This document shows, in pieces, positions 1 to 8,683 of a DNA stretch of 64,000 bases. Where the stretch lies: positions 1 to 64,000 of the forward strand of contig JAETON010000002.1 of the NCBI GenBank assembly GCA_021771695.1, read 5' to 3'. The notes beneath the pieces were generated by a model. It searched no databases. It saw only the letters and a program-made list of their open reading frames with translations, and had not been told where the DNA came from. The stretch's first letter is position 1; each line of letters begins with the position of its first letter. The DNA comes from Lachnospiraceae bacterium (GTDB taxonomy: Bacteria > Bacillota > Clostridia > Lachnospirales > Lachnospiraceae). The translations under genes and the position numbers were made by a program.

Positions 1-891
1 CAGGGAAGTACCACAAGCCTTGTAAAGGAGGATGGAACTGCCGATGCAACTTACCAATATACAGACTTTGGGGAAACCACAGTCAATGGGGATAATAAAG
101 CTGATAACGAAGTGTGTTATACCGGGGGAATCTATGACAGTATGGCAGGACTTTATTACTTGAATGCCAGATACTACAATCCGGAAGATGGAAGATTCCT
201 CACAGAAGATACCTACCGTGGAGAAACAGACGAACCGGATACCTGGCATCTGTATGCGTACTGTAAGAATAATCCAGTGAACTATGTGGATCCAAGTGGG
301 CATGCAAAAGAATGGTTTAGCAATAAAAAGGGGCATGTATATAAAACTAAAACTCGTAGTACATTAAGAGTATGTACAGATGGCCGAATTGCAAATAAAT
401 ATGAGAAGAGAAAGTGTGAAGCTGCAAAGCATGGAAAAATAGGTCCTTATAAGGACGAAAGTCATGTGTGTCATACAGCTGGATTTGATACAGATGTAGC
501 TTCGGATGCAATTCCATATATTGTAGTCCCTAAAAGTATGAAAAAAAAGTATATTTATTCTTTAGGAGTTATTATAAATAAGAAAAATGGGAATTATTTG
601 TATGCTGTTGTTGCTGAAGTAGGAAAAAATGAAAGAGGGATGGGAGAGGTGTCCATATATGCAGCATGGAAAATGATGAACATAACACCTCCAAAAAACC
701 ATAAGGTGAAGCCAAATCATAGAATTGCAAATTCTGATCAAAAAGGAAAATGGAAGATAGTTCTTTTTCAAAAATCTGCTCCAAAAGGAAAGAAAGAGGG
801 ATGGCATTATAAAACTACGAAAGCATTGAGGGCACATTTAAAAAGTGTAGGGAAGAAATGCTATAAAGGAACAGGAAAATGTTTAAATTAA
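1..891 (+). CDS. RHS repeat protein, C-terminal fragment with GH75-like tip
   Basis: The reading frame is open from base 1, so the gene is cut by the left edge; a GTG at 112 is internal. The first ~99 visible residues are a typical RHS-associated core ending (YDSMAGLYYLNARYYNPEDG, then NPVNYVDPSG), the junction after which RHS and polymorphic-toxin proteins carry variable tips. The ~197-residue tip contains DAIPYIVVP, a short beta-rich stretch, YAVVAEVG and GMGEVSIYAAW. This order matches glycoside hydrolase family 75 (chitosanase) domains, which carry a PYIVLP-type segment and then a (V/F)-A-D-x-G ... G-E-x-S segment. The family catalytic Asp position appears to be Glu here, while the GE glutamate is kept. 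RHS identity is secure; the GH75 assignment is by motif memory only. No immunity-like gene follows directly. Confidence 0.85.
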   Translation, partial: QGSTTSLVKEDGTADATYQYTDFGETTVNGDNKADNEVCYTGGIYDSMAGLYYLNARYYNPEDGRFLTEDTYRGETDEPDTWHLYAYCKNNPVNYVDPSGHAKEWFSNKKGHVYKTKTRSTLRVCTDGRIANKYEKRKCEAAKHGKIGPYKDESHVCHTAGFDTDVASDAIPYIVVPKSMKKKYIYSLGVIINKKNGNYLYAVVAEVGKNERGMGEVSIYAAWKMMNITPPKNHKVKPNHRIANSDQKGKWKIVLFQKSAPKGKKEGWHYKTTKALRAHLKSVGKKCYKGTGKCLN

Positions 892-969
892 CAGGAGTAT
901 AAATATTTTGTATCGAGTAAAATAGTTAAAATCTTAAATCAATGTATAATATTCTGGATAATGTATGTT

Positions 970-997
970 CAGGATGGGATTGTGTTATTCCATCCTG
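970..997. repeat. 8-bp inverted repeat hairpin after the RHS gene
   Basis: CAGGATGG (970-977) pairs perfectly with CCATCCTG (990-997) around a 12-base loop. There is no T tract after it, so it is not a standard intrinsic terminator. It sits between the RHS gene and the IS200-like remnant. Confidence 0.5.
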
Positions 998-1030
998 CAT
1001 ACTTGATTGGTGACTTTAGTCTGTTGAGTG

Positions 1031-1560
1031 CCGGAGTGTTCTTCAGAAGGAGAATACTCCGGTGCGAAATAATAAACCACCAGCTCTGCTGGTGGAGCAC
1101 GATTCTGGCTTTAGCCGTATATGTATTTGCACCAAAATACAGAAGACAGATTGTATATGGAAATATCAGGGAAGATGTAGGAAGAATTCTAGGAATACTC
1201 TGTAAAAGAAAAGGTGTCGAAATCATAGAAGCAGAATGCTGTATAGATCATATTCATATGTTTGTGAGAATACCACCAAATTTAAGTATTTCATCCTTTA
1301 TGGGATATTTAAAAGGAAAAAGTTCTTTAATGATATTCGATCGACATGCAAATTTAAAATATAAATATGGAAATCGAAAATTCTGGTGCAGAGGGTATTA
1401 TGTAGATACGGTTGGAAAGAATGCGAAAAAAATAGAAGAATATATTAAGAATCAACTGCAGGATGATCAAGCATATGATCAGTTAAGTCTAAAAGAATAT
1501 ATTGACCCGTTTACGGGTGAGCCAGTAATAAAAGGCAAATAGGAAATCCTTTAAGGATTA
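1031..1560 (+). mobile_element. IS200/IS605-family element, degenerate
   Basis: A TnpA-like reading frame is flanked by subterminal hairpins, as in IS200/IS605 elements, which transpose as single strands and carry imperfect palindromes at each end. The left side has CCGGAGTGTTCT/AGAATACTCCGG (1031-1062) and a perfect 8-bp stem CCACCAGC-TCT-GCTGGTGG (1077-1095), followed by the small palindrome GGCTTTAGCC (1107-1116). The right side has AATCCTT-T-AAGGATT (1545-1559) just after the stop codon. Exact cleavage sites cannot be set from one copy, so the ends are approximate. The space between left-end hairpin and coding sequence is too short for a normal TnpA start, which suggests an internal deletion. 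Confidence 0.6.
1123..1542 (+). pseudogene. tnpA: IS200-like transposase TnpA, N-terminus missing
   Basis: From VFAPKYRRQ onward the translation is a good IS200-type Y1 transposase (HUH endonuclease): the His pair is in CIDHIHMFV, followed by SSFMGYLKGKSS and the Tyr region GYYVDTVG. The C-terminal TLKE/PFTGEP-type ending is present. The first 15-20 residues of the family, which form the initial beta strand, are absent. Upstream codons instead read through the left-end hairpin, and the longest frame (from 961) has an unrelated 54-residue leader. Both catalytic motifs remain, but the protein is probably not functional. Confidence 0.65.
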
Positions 1561-1568
1561 GCCATGTT

Positions 1569-1997
1569 TTGAACCAAAGAATACGCAACACTGTAAACGC
1601 TTTAAAACTCAAATATGATACCTCTGATCCATTTGAGTTGATAGATTGTCTTGACATCGAATATTTTAATACCCCTTTAGGCTCACGTCTTGGGTGTTAT
1701 TACATGTTACAGCGTTCTAAGTGTATATTTCTTAATGTTGACCTAGAAAATCAATATATGAGGCGGATAGTGGGTGCTCATGAGTTAGGACATGCAATAC
1801 TGCATCCTAAGTTAAATTGTTACTTTATAAAAAATTACACCTTATATTCAAAAGATTCTCACGAAATTGAAGCGAATAAATTTGCTTCGGAATTACTTCT
1901 CTCGGATGATATATTTAAAAATTACGAAGGATACACTATTGAACAGATTGCAGCATTTGAAAATGTAATACCAGAATTAATAAAGCTGAAAATTTAG
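1569..1997 (+). CDS. ImmA/IrrE-type metallo-endopeptidase
   Basis: The 142-residue protein carries the zinc-protease motif HELGHAILHP (HExxH) and a downstream glutamate in EIEANKFASELLL, the hallmark of ImmA/IrrE peptidases. In ICEBs1-type elements, ImmA cleaves the element repressor after DNA damage or quorum signalling. The only start that fits is TTG at 1569, because ATG at 1564 runs into an immediate stop. The gene begins nine bases after the IS right-end hairpin, so the insertion may have removed its original promoter or start. The usual partner repressor (ImmR-type helix-turn-helix) is not in the window. The integrase gene follows 64 bases later. Confidence 0.8.
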   Translation: MNQRIRNTVNALKLKYDTSDPFELIDCLDIEYFNTPLGSRLGCYYMLQRSKCIFLNVDLENQYMRRIVGAHELGHAILHPKLNCYFIKNYTLYSKDSHEIEANKFASELLLSDDIFKNYEGYTIEQIAAFENVIPELIKLKI

Positions 1998-2061
1998 CTT
2001 TATATATTTTTATTTTAAGCTCGAACGTATTTTCGGTAATATAGAAAGGAGTACATAATCT

Positions 2062-3210
2062 ATGTTAATACAATGCCCTGAATGTGAAGGAAAAATATCT
2101 GATAAGGCTCTGTCATGCCCACATTGTGGATTTCCATTGAAGCAAGCTCCAGCACCTGTATTTTATAAAAGAAAACGCAGGAGCAATGGAACAGGTTCTA
2201 TTGTTGATCGTGGAAAAAGATTGAAAAAACGATATGAAGTACGTGTAAATTGTCATCTGGATGATAGAGGTTATCCAGTCTATGATGTCCTTGGAAGATA
2301 CGAAGAACGTGACCGGGCAAATTTAGAGCTTGCCCTATACAATGAAAATCCATATGATTTAAAAAAAGCTATATCTAGTTTTTCACAGGTTTATGAATTG
2401 TGGTTTAGAGAAAAATACAAAAATGGAAAGAGAGAATTTTCAAAAAGTTCAATTGACAGTACAAAGGCAGCATATAAAAGAAGTTCAAAATTACATGATA
2501 AGATTTTCAAAAATATTACTACACAGGATTTGCAAAATATAATTGATACAACTGAAAATGATGGCTTATCTCGTTCTACAATTGATAATATTAAAAATCT
2601 TTATACTCAAATGTGGGAGTACGCTATTTCTAAAAATATTGCAGCAAAAAATATTGCACAATATGTACAAATTTCTGTAGAGGAAAATGAAACAAATGGA
2701 ACTCCATTTTCTAATGATGAAATAAAAATTCTATGGAACTCCTTAAATATTGAATACGTAGATATAATCATAATTTATATCTATTCTGGCTGGCGTGTTA
2801 CCGAATTACTACAGATGCCAACAAGAGACATTAATTTAGAAGAAGGGACTTTTTTAGGCGGAAAAAAAACTCGTTCAGGAAAAAACCGAATTGTACCAAT
2901 CCATTCAAAAATAAAAGCACTCGTGGAAAGACGTATCCATCAACCATACCTGTTAATGTTCGATGAAAAACCTATGAATTATCAAAAATATCGGGAAATA
3001 TTTAAAACAACTCTGCGAAATTGTGGTATTACTACACCGCATACACAGAAAGACACACGGCACACTTTTGCTACACTTCTTGACGAAGCAGGAGCAAATG
3101 AGGTAGCTATTAAAAGAATGATGGGACATAGCTTAAAAAAGGATATTACAAAAGGAGTTTATACCCACAAAGATATTGAACAATTGCGGAAAAATATCGA
3201 ATTAATTTAA
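2062..3210 (+). CDS. Tyrosine-type integrase with N-terminal zinc ribbon
   Basis: The 382-residue protein starts with a four-cysteine zinc ribbon (C5, C8, C19, C22), then a basic arm-binding segment, a SAM-like core-binding domain (about 105-200) and the tyrosine recombinase catalytic domain. Visible catalytic residues are Arg245 (GWRVTELL), Arg333 (DTRHTFAT), His356 (MMGHS) and Tyr367 (GVYTH); the position usually His in HxxR is Lys. An AAAGGAG ribosome site precedes the ATG. Such enzymes integrate and excise ICEs and prophages. No excisionase, relaxase or phage genes are visible, so this is an orphan or the end of an element lying to the left. Confidence 0.88.
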   Translation: MLIQCPECEGKISDKALSCPHCGFPLKQAPAPVFYKRKRRSNGTGSIVDRGKRLKKRYEVRVNCHLDDRGYPVYDVLGRYEERDRANLELALYNENPYDLKKAISSFSQVYELWFREKYKNGKREFSKSSIDSTKAAYKRSSKLHDKIFKNITTQDLQNIIDTTENDGLSRSTIDNIKNLYTQMWEYAISKNIAAKNIAQYVQISVEENETNGTPFSNDEIKILWNSLNIEYVDIIIIYIYSGWRVTELLQMPTRDINLEEGTFLGGKKTRSGKNRIVPIHSKIKALVERRIHQPYLLMFDEKPMNYQKYREIFKTTLRNCGITTPHTQKDTRHTFATLLDEAGANEVAIKRMMGHSLKKDITKGVYTHKDIEQLRKNIELI

Positions 3211-3237
3211 ATAATCACAGGAAAGAATATCTCTTTA

Positions 3238-3270
3238 TCTTTTGTACTAGTACACTACTAGTACAAAAGA
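3238..3270. repeat. Perfect 15-bp inverted repeat downstream of integrase
   Basis: Bases 3238-3252 are the exact reverse complement of 3256-3270, with a 3-base CAC centre. The arms contain GTACTAGTA. It lies 28 bases after the integrase stop. It could be an operator or recombination site, or extend the neighbouring terminator hairpin; no second copy was noticed in the window. Confidence 0.6.
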
Positions 3271-3308
3271 AATAGCAGAAACCACGATAATATGCAGTTT
3301 CTGCTATT
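3271..3308 (-). terminator. Intrinsic terminator of the FAD/Rieske gene
   Basis: AATAGCAGAAAC (3271-3282) pairs with GTTTCTGCTATT (3297-3308) without mismatch. On the minus strand the stem is followed by TCTTTTG, a usable U-rich tail. On the plus strand the tail is poor. Confidence 0.6.
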
Positions 3309-3399
3309 CTCTACTTAAGGGGAGGATAAGTATTTCTCATCCAATCGTTGATTGGATATTACTATTATGTCCTGTCTTTTTATTTTTATTCAAAACTTT

Positions 3400-4851
3400 T
3401 TATTTTTTTATCCAAGATTTTAAACTTTTTTGAGCAGGATTAGAAATCAGTTTTCCATCATAGGTAAAACGAGAACCATGGCACGGACAATCCCAGCTTT
3501 TCTCATCTTGATTCCACTCCAATTGACATCCCATATGAGGACAGCGAATGTCTACGATATGCAGATGATAATTTTCATCTTTATAGACACCCATTTTTTC
3601 TCCATTTATAAGAACAATTCCTCCGTGTCCGCAGGAAAGTTCCTGTTGTGTTTCCTCTGGATTCATAAATATACGCCGGGTCAAACTTTTTACTGCATGC
3701 CCCACTTCACAAGAGATTCCCAAAACCCCTTCCATAGAGAAACGGTTGGGCTGAAATATTTCTTGATATTGATTTTCCTTACCAAGTAATACATCAGATA
3801 ATATCATGGCGGATACCATGGATGAAGTCATTCCCCATTTTTTAAATCCCGTTGCAATATACCAATTGGGATGCTTTTGTGAATATTTTCCTATAAAGGG
3901 AATGCTGTCAAAAGTCACACAATCCTGCGCTGACCAGCAGGTAACTTCTTTGCTTTCCGGAAACAATTCCTTCGCCTTTTTCCGAAGTGATTCATAACAC
4001 ATACCTTCTATATTTTCTCCAGTACGATGGCCTTTCCCTCCAAACAGCAGGAAATTCTTATAATTACGAAATGTATAATTTTCTGTTTCTTCTTCATTCA
4101 CTCCTATAAACATGCCATTTGGCTGTTTCGCATTTTCCAAGGCAAGCACATAGGATCGTTCTTGATGCATTCGTGCAAAATACAACCCTGGAAATTTTAA
4201 AAAAGGATAATGACAGGCAAAAACAATATGCTCTGCATACACTGCACCCTCCGGAGTGTAAACACATTCCCTCTCTACTTTTTCCACTGGTGAATCCTCA
4301 TAAATTGTCAGCTTTTCTGCCAATTCCTTTATAAATTTTAATGGATGAAATTGTGCTTGATGTGCAAAACAGACTCCGCCTGCATTTTGTATGGGTATAT
4401 CAATATTTTTTTCAAAAACTGCAGGAAGTCCAAGACTTGCTGCGGCTTTTGCTTCTTCCTTTAATTGCTCTTCATCTTCCGAATAAATCCATGCACAGGT
4501 TTCCTCGAAATCACAATTTATTTTTTCATTTTGAATGAAACTTACATATTCTCTCACTGCTCTTTCATTTGCCTGTGCATAGAAAAACGCCTTCTTTCTG
4601 CCTAACGTTTTTATAAAATGATGGTATAGAAATCCATGCTGCGATGTAATCTTAGCCGTTGTATTTTTTGTCTGCCCAAAAGCAATACGATCTGCCTCCA
4701 GCACAATTACTTTTTTCCCCGCCTTTTGTAATTTATAAGCAATCAAAATACCTGTAATTCCAGCACCGATCACAACAATTTCTGTTTTTTGTTTCCCTTC
4801 TAATTTCTTTCTCCTTCTTATCCCGCATGTCCGGCTCCAAATTGATTCCAT
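3400..4851 (-). CDS. FAD-dependent oxidoreductase with C-terminal Rieske domain
   Basis: This 483-residue protein opens with a Rossmann FAD motif (VVIGAGITGILIAYKLQKAG) of the DadA/glycine-oxidase type. It ends with a Rieske [2Fe-2S] domain, C-P-H-M-G-C ... C-P-C-H-G (the CxH/CxxH ligand pairs). The fusion suggests electron transfer between flavin and an iron-sulfur cluster; the substrate cannot be read from the sequence. The start at 4851 is chosen over an upstream ATG because AGGAG lies a proper distance before it. The gene is monocistronic, with a terminator at 3271-3308. Confidence 0.85.
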   Translation of the reverse strand: MESIWSRTCGIRRRKKLEGKQKTEIVVIGAGITGILIAYKLQKAGKKVIVLEADRIAFGQTKNTTAKITSQHGFLYHHFIKTLGRKKAFFYAQANERAVREYVSFIQNEKINCDFEETCAWIYSEDEEQLKEEAKAAASLGLPAVFEKNIDIPIQNAGGVCFAHQAQFHPLKFIKELAEKLTIYEDSPVEKVERECVYTPEGAVYAEHIVFACHYPFLKFPGLYFARMHQERSYVLALENAKQPNGMFIGVNEEETENYTFRNYKNFLLFGGKGHRTGENIEGMCYESLRKKAKELFPESKEVTCWSAQDCVTFDSIPFIGKYSQKHPNWYIATGFKKWGMTSSMVSAMILSDVLLGKENQYQEIFQPNRFSMEGVLGISCEVGHAVKSLTRRIFMNPEETQQELSCGHGGIVLINGEKMGVYKDENYHLHIVDIRCPHMGCQLEWNQDEKSWDCPCHGSRFTYDGKLISNPAQKSLKSWIKK

Positions 4852-5011
4852 AATTTTTCTCCTAAAACAATTGATTTTTTTAATTATTTTCTGCTTTATC
4901 TTTAACAATTATTCAATTATCCTTATTTTCACATATTTCTTTTCTTCAAACATGGATATTCTTCAAAAAATATGCTAGGATGAAAAAATAAAACATAGAA
5001 AGGATGTTTTT

Positions 5012-5212
5012 ATGAAACCTATGACAAAACAAGTCTTAGCACTTTTATTAATTTTATCACTCATTGCAGTTGTCGGCCTTACTTTATATTTTGCTGTAAC
5101 CGGAAGTGACTATTTCTGGGGAATGATGGTACTGATGTTTTTTTATCCAATTTTCCTATGGACTATGTCTTTTCTTTATAAATGGAGTAAAAACAACCAC
5201 AAAAAGAGCTGA
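5012..5212 (+). CDS. Small two-span membrane protein, unknown function
   Basis: This 66-residue protein has a ribosome site (AGAAAGGA) upstream of ATG. Two hydrophobic segments, about residues 8-30 and 35-58, are joined by a short polar turn, and the C-terminus is lysine-rich. I do not recognise a family. It is transcribed away from the FAD/Rieske gene and towards rarA, on its own. Confidence 0.6.
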   Translation: MKPMTKQVLALLLILSLIAVVGLTLYFAVTGSDYFWGMMVLMFFYPIFLWTMSFLYKWSKNNHKKS

Positions 5213-5255
5213 GCAGATAAGAATATTGATATGTGCCCAGCCTCCTATATTTCTT

Positions 5256-6584
5256 TTATTTATTTTCACGATTTCTCACATACATAAGATAATCTTTTAT
5301 TCGCTTTTCATAGCCGTTTGCCGTTGGTTCATAAAATCTCATTCCCTGCAATTCATCCGGCAGATACTGCTGTTTTACATAATGATCCGGGTAATCATGT
5401 GCATATTGATATCCAATTCCATGTCCGAGTTTTGCCGCCCCCTTATAATGGGAATCTTTCAAATGATTCGGAACTTCTCCAATTTTATGATTGCGCACAG
5501 TTTCCAATGCCTTATCCACTGCCAAATATGCTGCATTACTTTTTGGAGCACTGGCAACATAGGTTACTGCCTGTGCCAGCAGAATTCTTGCTTCCGGAAG
5601 ACCAACTCTTTCTACCGCCTGTGCCGCTGCCACAGCTACCTGAATCGCCTGCGGATCTGCATTCCCTACATCTTCTGAAGCACAAATCATAACCCTTCTG
5701 GCAATAAACGTAACGCTTTCTCCTGCATCAATCATTCTGGCAAGATAATACACTGCTGCATCCGGGTCAGAACCGCGCATACTCTTAATAAAAGCTGAAA
5801 TGACATCATAATGATTATCTCCATCTTTATCATATCTGGCTGCTCTCCGTTGAATACACTCCTGTGCAACATTTAAATCAATAACAATTTTTCCTGCCTC
5901 ATTCGGCTGCGTTGTTAAAATACCTAATTCTATAGCATTTAATGCACTTCTTGCATCCCCTTCAGCCATATCTGCCAAAAAATCCAATGCATCCTCTTCT
6001 ATGGATGCATGATAAACACCCATTCCTTTTTCATCATCATAAACTGCTCTGCGGATCAACTCCTTTATATCATCCTTTTCCAACGAGTATAACTGAAATA
6101 CATTTGATCTGGAAATCAAAGCCTGATTTACTTCAAAATAAGGATTTTCTGTCGTAGCTCCAATTAAAATAACCGTTCCATCTTCCACAAACGGCAGAAG
6201 ATAATCCTGTTGTGCTTTATTGAAACGATGAATCTCATCAATAAACAAAATGGTTTTCTTCTGAAACATCCCCAATGCTTCTTTTGCATTTTTTACTGCT
6301 TCCTGCATATCTTTTTTCCCAGATGTAGTTGCATTCATCTGTACAAAATTTGCCTTGGTCGTATTAGCAATTACTTTTGCCAAAGTGGTCTTTCCTGTTC
6401 CCGGCGGTCCATAAAATATGATGGAACTTAATTTATCCGCTTGAATTGCTCGATACAAAAGTTTATCTCTTCCAATAATATGTTCTTGGCCCACAACCTC
6501 ATCTAAAGCTGCTGGCCGCATACGCCCTGCCAAGGGCGCTTCTTTTTCTTTATTCATTTCTCTTGCATAATCAAATAAATCCAT
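5256..6584 (-). CDS. rarA: Replication-associated recombination ATPase RarA (MgsA)
   Basis: RarA is an AAA+ clamp-loader-like ATPase that acts at stalled replication forks. The 442-residue protein has Walker A GPPGTGKTTL, Walker B LFIDEIHRFNKAQQD and sensor 1 LIGATTENP. Its C-terminal MgsA tetramerisation region includes HLKDSHYKGAAKLGHG and YLPDELQGMRFY. Length matches the family. GGAGG lies six bases before the ATG. No operon partner is evident: the neighbours on both sides run on the plus strand. Confidence 0.95.
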   Translation of the reverse strand: MDLFDYAREMNKEKEAPLAGRMRPAALDEVVGQEHIIGRDKLLYRAIQADKLSSIIFYGPPGTGKTTLAKVIANTTKANFVQMNATTSGKKDMQEAVKNAKEALGMFQKKTILFIDEIHRFNKAQQDYLLPFVEDGTVILIGATTENPYFEVNQALISRSNVFQLYSLEKDDIKELIRRAVYDDEKGMGVYHASIEEDALDFLADMAEGDARSALNAIELGILTTQPNEAGKIVIDLNVAQECIQRRAARYDKDGDNHYDVISAFIKSMRGSDPDAAVYYLARMIDAGESVTFIARRVMICASEDVGNADPQAIQVAVAAAQAVERVGLPEARILLAQAVTYVASAPKSNAAYLAVDKALETVRNHKIGEVPNHLKDSHYKGAAKLGHGIGYQYAHDYPDHYVKQQYLPDELQGMRFYEPTANGYEKRIKDYLMYVRNRENK

Positions 6585-6731
6585 AGTATTCCTCCAAAAA
6601 TTATCTTAGCACAGCATATTTAAAAAAGTCCATGAATTCTTAAGACTTTTTTTATAAATAAGACATGATTTTATCATATTCCTCTGCTATAATAAAAACA
6701 GTTAAAAACAAAGCAACATATTGGAGTTATC

Positions 6732-7352
6732 ATGGGAAAAATATTAGTTGAAAAGATTTCTTATACGGAAGTTACGAAGAATATCACTCAGGCAGAATAC
6801 AATAAAACCCAAGAAGAATATATTTTATCAAAATCTCCTGAAAAATATATGATTAGTCTCCCAATTCGCGTATTAATGTTTCAAAGTGTTGAAGAGAATC
6901 CCCAGTTTACATATTATTTTTATGAAGAAAATAGAGATGAATTATATTTGATTCAGCGTCAAAGAAAATACGGTGTTGTTGATAAAACCAAATTTTCCAT
7001 CACCAAAGAACAGGGACAGAAAATTCTTGACGGTGATTATCAATTTCTTTTAGAAAGTGACAATCCATCTTTTAATTCTTTATATTTTCAGTTTACTGTG
7101 AATCAGCTTCGTCCAACATACAAAAAAGAGTGTATTCGTAAGATCTTCCACCAGAATCGTTTTCTTGACGAGATTGTTGACATTTCCATTGTACGAACCC
7201 CTTATTCAGAAGAAGGTTTTTTTACAGATCAGCCAGCTAAATTAAAAGCTGTGAATTCAAACAGTCTCCGCCGTAATACGAGACAATATTTGAATTTGTC
7301 GAAACCAATGGAGAGTCTTCTTAATTTCCAGAGTTCATTAATGACACAATAA
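6732..7352 (+). CDS. Hypothetical protein, possible VTC/CYTH-like fold
   Basis: The 206-residue protein is soluble and has no signal peptide. The stretch YLIQRQRKYGVVDKTKFSI, then EQGQKILDGD, then VNQLRPTYKKECIRKIF and DISIVRTP, is laid out like the VTC (polyphosphate polymerase, CYTH-superfamily) core: a basic beta strand, an (E)-x-A-x-x-L-x-G helix, and an L-x-P ... R-x-x-F strand pair. Several basic and acidic residues expected for an active triphosphate tunnel are not clearly in place, so function is open. It stands alone between rarA and spoIIID, with a good terminator behind it. Confidence 0.6.
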   Translation: MGKILVEKISYTEVTKNITQAEYNKTQEEYILSKSPEKYMISLPIRVLMFQSVEENPQFTYYFYEENRDELYLIQRQRKYGVVDKTKFSITKEQGQKILDGDYQFLLESDNPSFNSLYFQFTVNQLRPTYKKECIRKIFHQNRFLDEIVDISIVRTPYSEEGFFTDQPAKLKAVNSNSLRRNTRQYLNLSKPMESLLNFQSSLMTQ

Positions 7353-7361
7353 GAAATGCTG

Positions 7362-7384
7362 TGCCGGACAATGATTGTCCGGCA
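7362..7384 (+). terminator. Intrinsic terminator after the VTC-like gene
   Basis: TGCCGGACAAT pairs perfectly with ATTGTCCGGCA around a single base and is followed by TTTCTTT. It may also slow minus-strand transcription leaving spoIIID, where the tail is weaker. Confidence 0.8.
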
Positions 7385-7397
7385 TTTCTTTATATCT

Positions 7398-7655
7398 CTA
7401 CATTTGCTCTAAATGCAGATATTTCTCTCTGGTAGCATACCCGCCCCGGATATGCCGTTCTGATTTATTAATATCCAAAACCTTTCTTGCCTCTCCCGCC
7501 AAAGATGGATTGATTCGTTCCAGACGTTCCGTCACATCCTTATGCACAGTGCTTTTGCTGATTCCAAATACTTTTGCTGTCTGTCGTACAGTTGCCTTTT
7601 TCTCTACAATGTAATTTCCTACCTCCACGGCACGTTCTTCAATATAAGACTTCAC
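7398..7655 (-). CDS. spoIIID: Sporulation transcription factor SpoIIID
   Basis: SpoIIID is a small DNA-binding regulator active in the mother cell under sigma E, controlling sigK and many coat genes. The 85-residue protein has the helix-turn-helix ATVRQTAKVFGISKSTVHKD and the conserved tail (ERLERINPSLA, HIRGGYATREKY). The start is GTG with AAGGA upstream; an overlapping ATG gives an immediate stop. The gene stands alone and shows that the organism can sporulate. Confidence 0.95.
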   Translation of the reverse strand: MKSYIEERAVEVGNYIVEKKATVRQTAKVFGISKSTVHKDVTERLERINPSLAGEARKVLDINKSERHIRGGYATREKYLHLEQM

Positions 7656-7801
7656 ATCCGTATTCCTTTATGTTTTTTACATTGTATGCATCTGTGAAAC
7701 AAACTATGAATCTTGTAAAATTATTTTTTTCACTCTTTCCTTCCCCATTCTATAATGCTAAAATTGATATACAAAAGGTTTGTCTTGGGAAGGAGAAATT
7801 T

Positions 7802-8683
7802 ATGGATTTTAAACATCTTCATTATTTTATAACCGTCGTTCAAGAAGGAACGATTTCTGCCGCTGCACGAAAACTGCATATTTCTCAGCCTCCATTAAGC
7901 ATTGCAATCAAACAGTTAGAAGAAGAACTTCAAACCACTCTTTTTCATAGAGGCAGCCGGCATATCATTTTAACAGAATCCGGTAAAATTCTTTATCAGA
8001 AAGCCAGTATGATTTTGGACCTTTGTAATCAGACAACACAAAGTATTCAAGATATCTCCAAAGGCATTGGCGGTACATTAAAACTCGGTATTGCTTCTTC
8101 CCTGCAAAATATGTTTTTGGAAATTTATATGAAGAAATTTCATTTCCTCTATCCCGATATGAAGTTTGAACTAACAGAATCTGATACCTATCATCTTTTA
8201 GAAATGCTGGAATCACATACAATTGAAGCTGCCATTGTCCGTACACCGTTTCCTACCGCTGGATTTGAACGTATACATCTTTCTTCTGAACCAATGACTG
8301 CTGTCGGACATCCTGAATTTTTCAATAATCTGCCATCCGGCTCTTTAAAACTTTCCGCATTAACAGATGCACCTTTTATTATTTACCGGCGCTGGCAGTC
8401 TCTGCTTTTACATGAATTTAAAAAATATGGTATCAAACCGGATATTTTATGTGTCAACGATGATGCACGCACTACAATCGAATGGGCAGTTCATGGTTTA
8501 GGCGTCGGCATTGTTCCAAAGTCAGCTGTTCATGCTGTACATTGTACAAATTTCGAAATCCGTCCCATCGACTGCAAGGAACTCTCCTCAGATATTGTCT
8601 GCATTTTTGCATCTAAACAGCACCGTTGTGCAGCTATGGAATATTTTTATGAGTATATGAAACAGCATACTTTTTCTAATTAA
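7802..8683 (+). CDS. LysR-family transcriptional regulator
   Basis: The 293-residue protein has an N-terminal winged helix (MDFKHLHYFITVVQEGTISA, then HISQPPLSIAIKQLEEEL) and a C-terminal periplasmic-binding-like effector domain (LKLGIASSL). The start is set by AGGAG before ATG at 7802; the longer frame from 7574 runs through non-coding sequence. Its stop overlaps the end of a convergent gamma-glutamyltransferase remnant. Regulators of this class often control a neighbour, so the CHR transporter pair downstream is a possible target; the effector is unknown. Confidence 0.92.
   Translation: MDFKHLHYFITVVQEGTISAAARKLHISQPPLSIAIKQLEEELQTTLFHRGSRHIILTESGKILYQKASMILDLCNQTTQSIQDISKGIGGTLKLGIASSLQNMFLEIYMKKFHFLYPDMKFELTESDTYHLLEMLESHTIEAAIVRTPFPTAGFERIHLSSEPMTAVGHPEFFNNLPSGSLKLSALTDAPFIIYRRWQSLLLHEFKKYGIKPDILCVNDDARTTIEWAVHGLGVGIVPKSAVHAVHCTNFEIRPIDCKELSSDIVCIFASKQHRCAAMEYFYEYMKQHTFSN

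Noticed and set aside
7574-7801. N-terminal extension of the LysR protein
   Set aside because: The extension crosses the spoIIID upstream region, has no similarity, and AGGAG marks the ATG at 7802.
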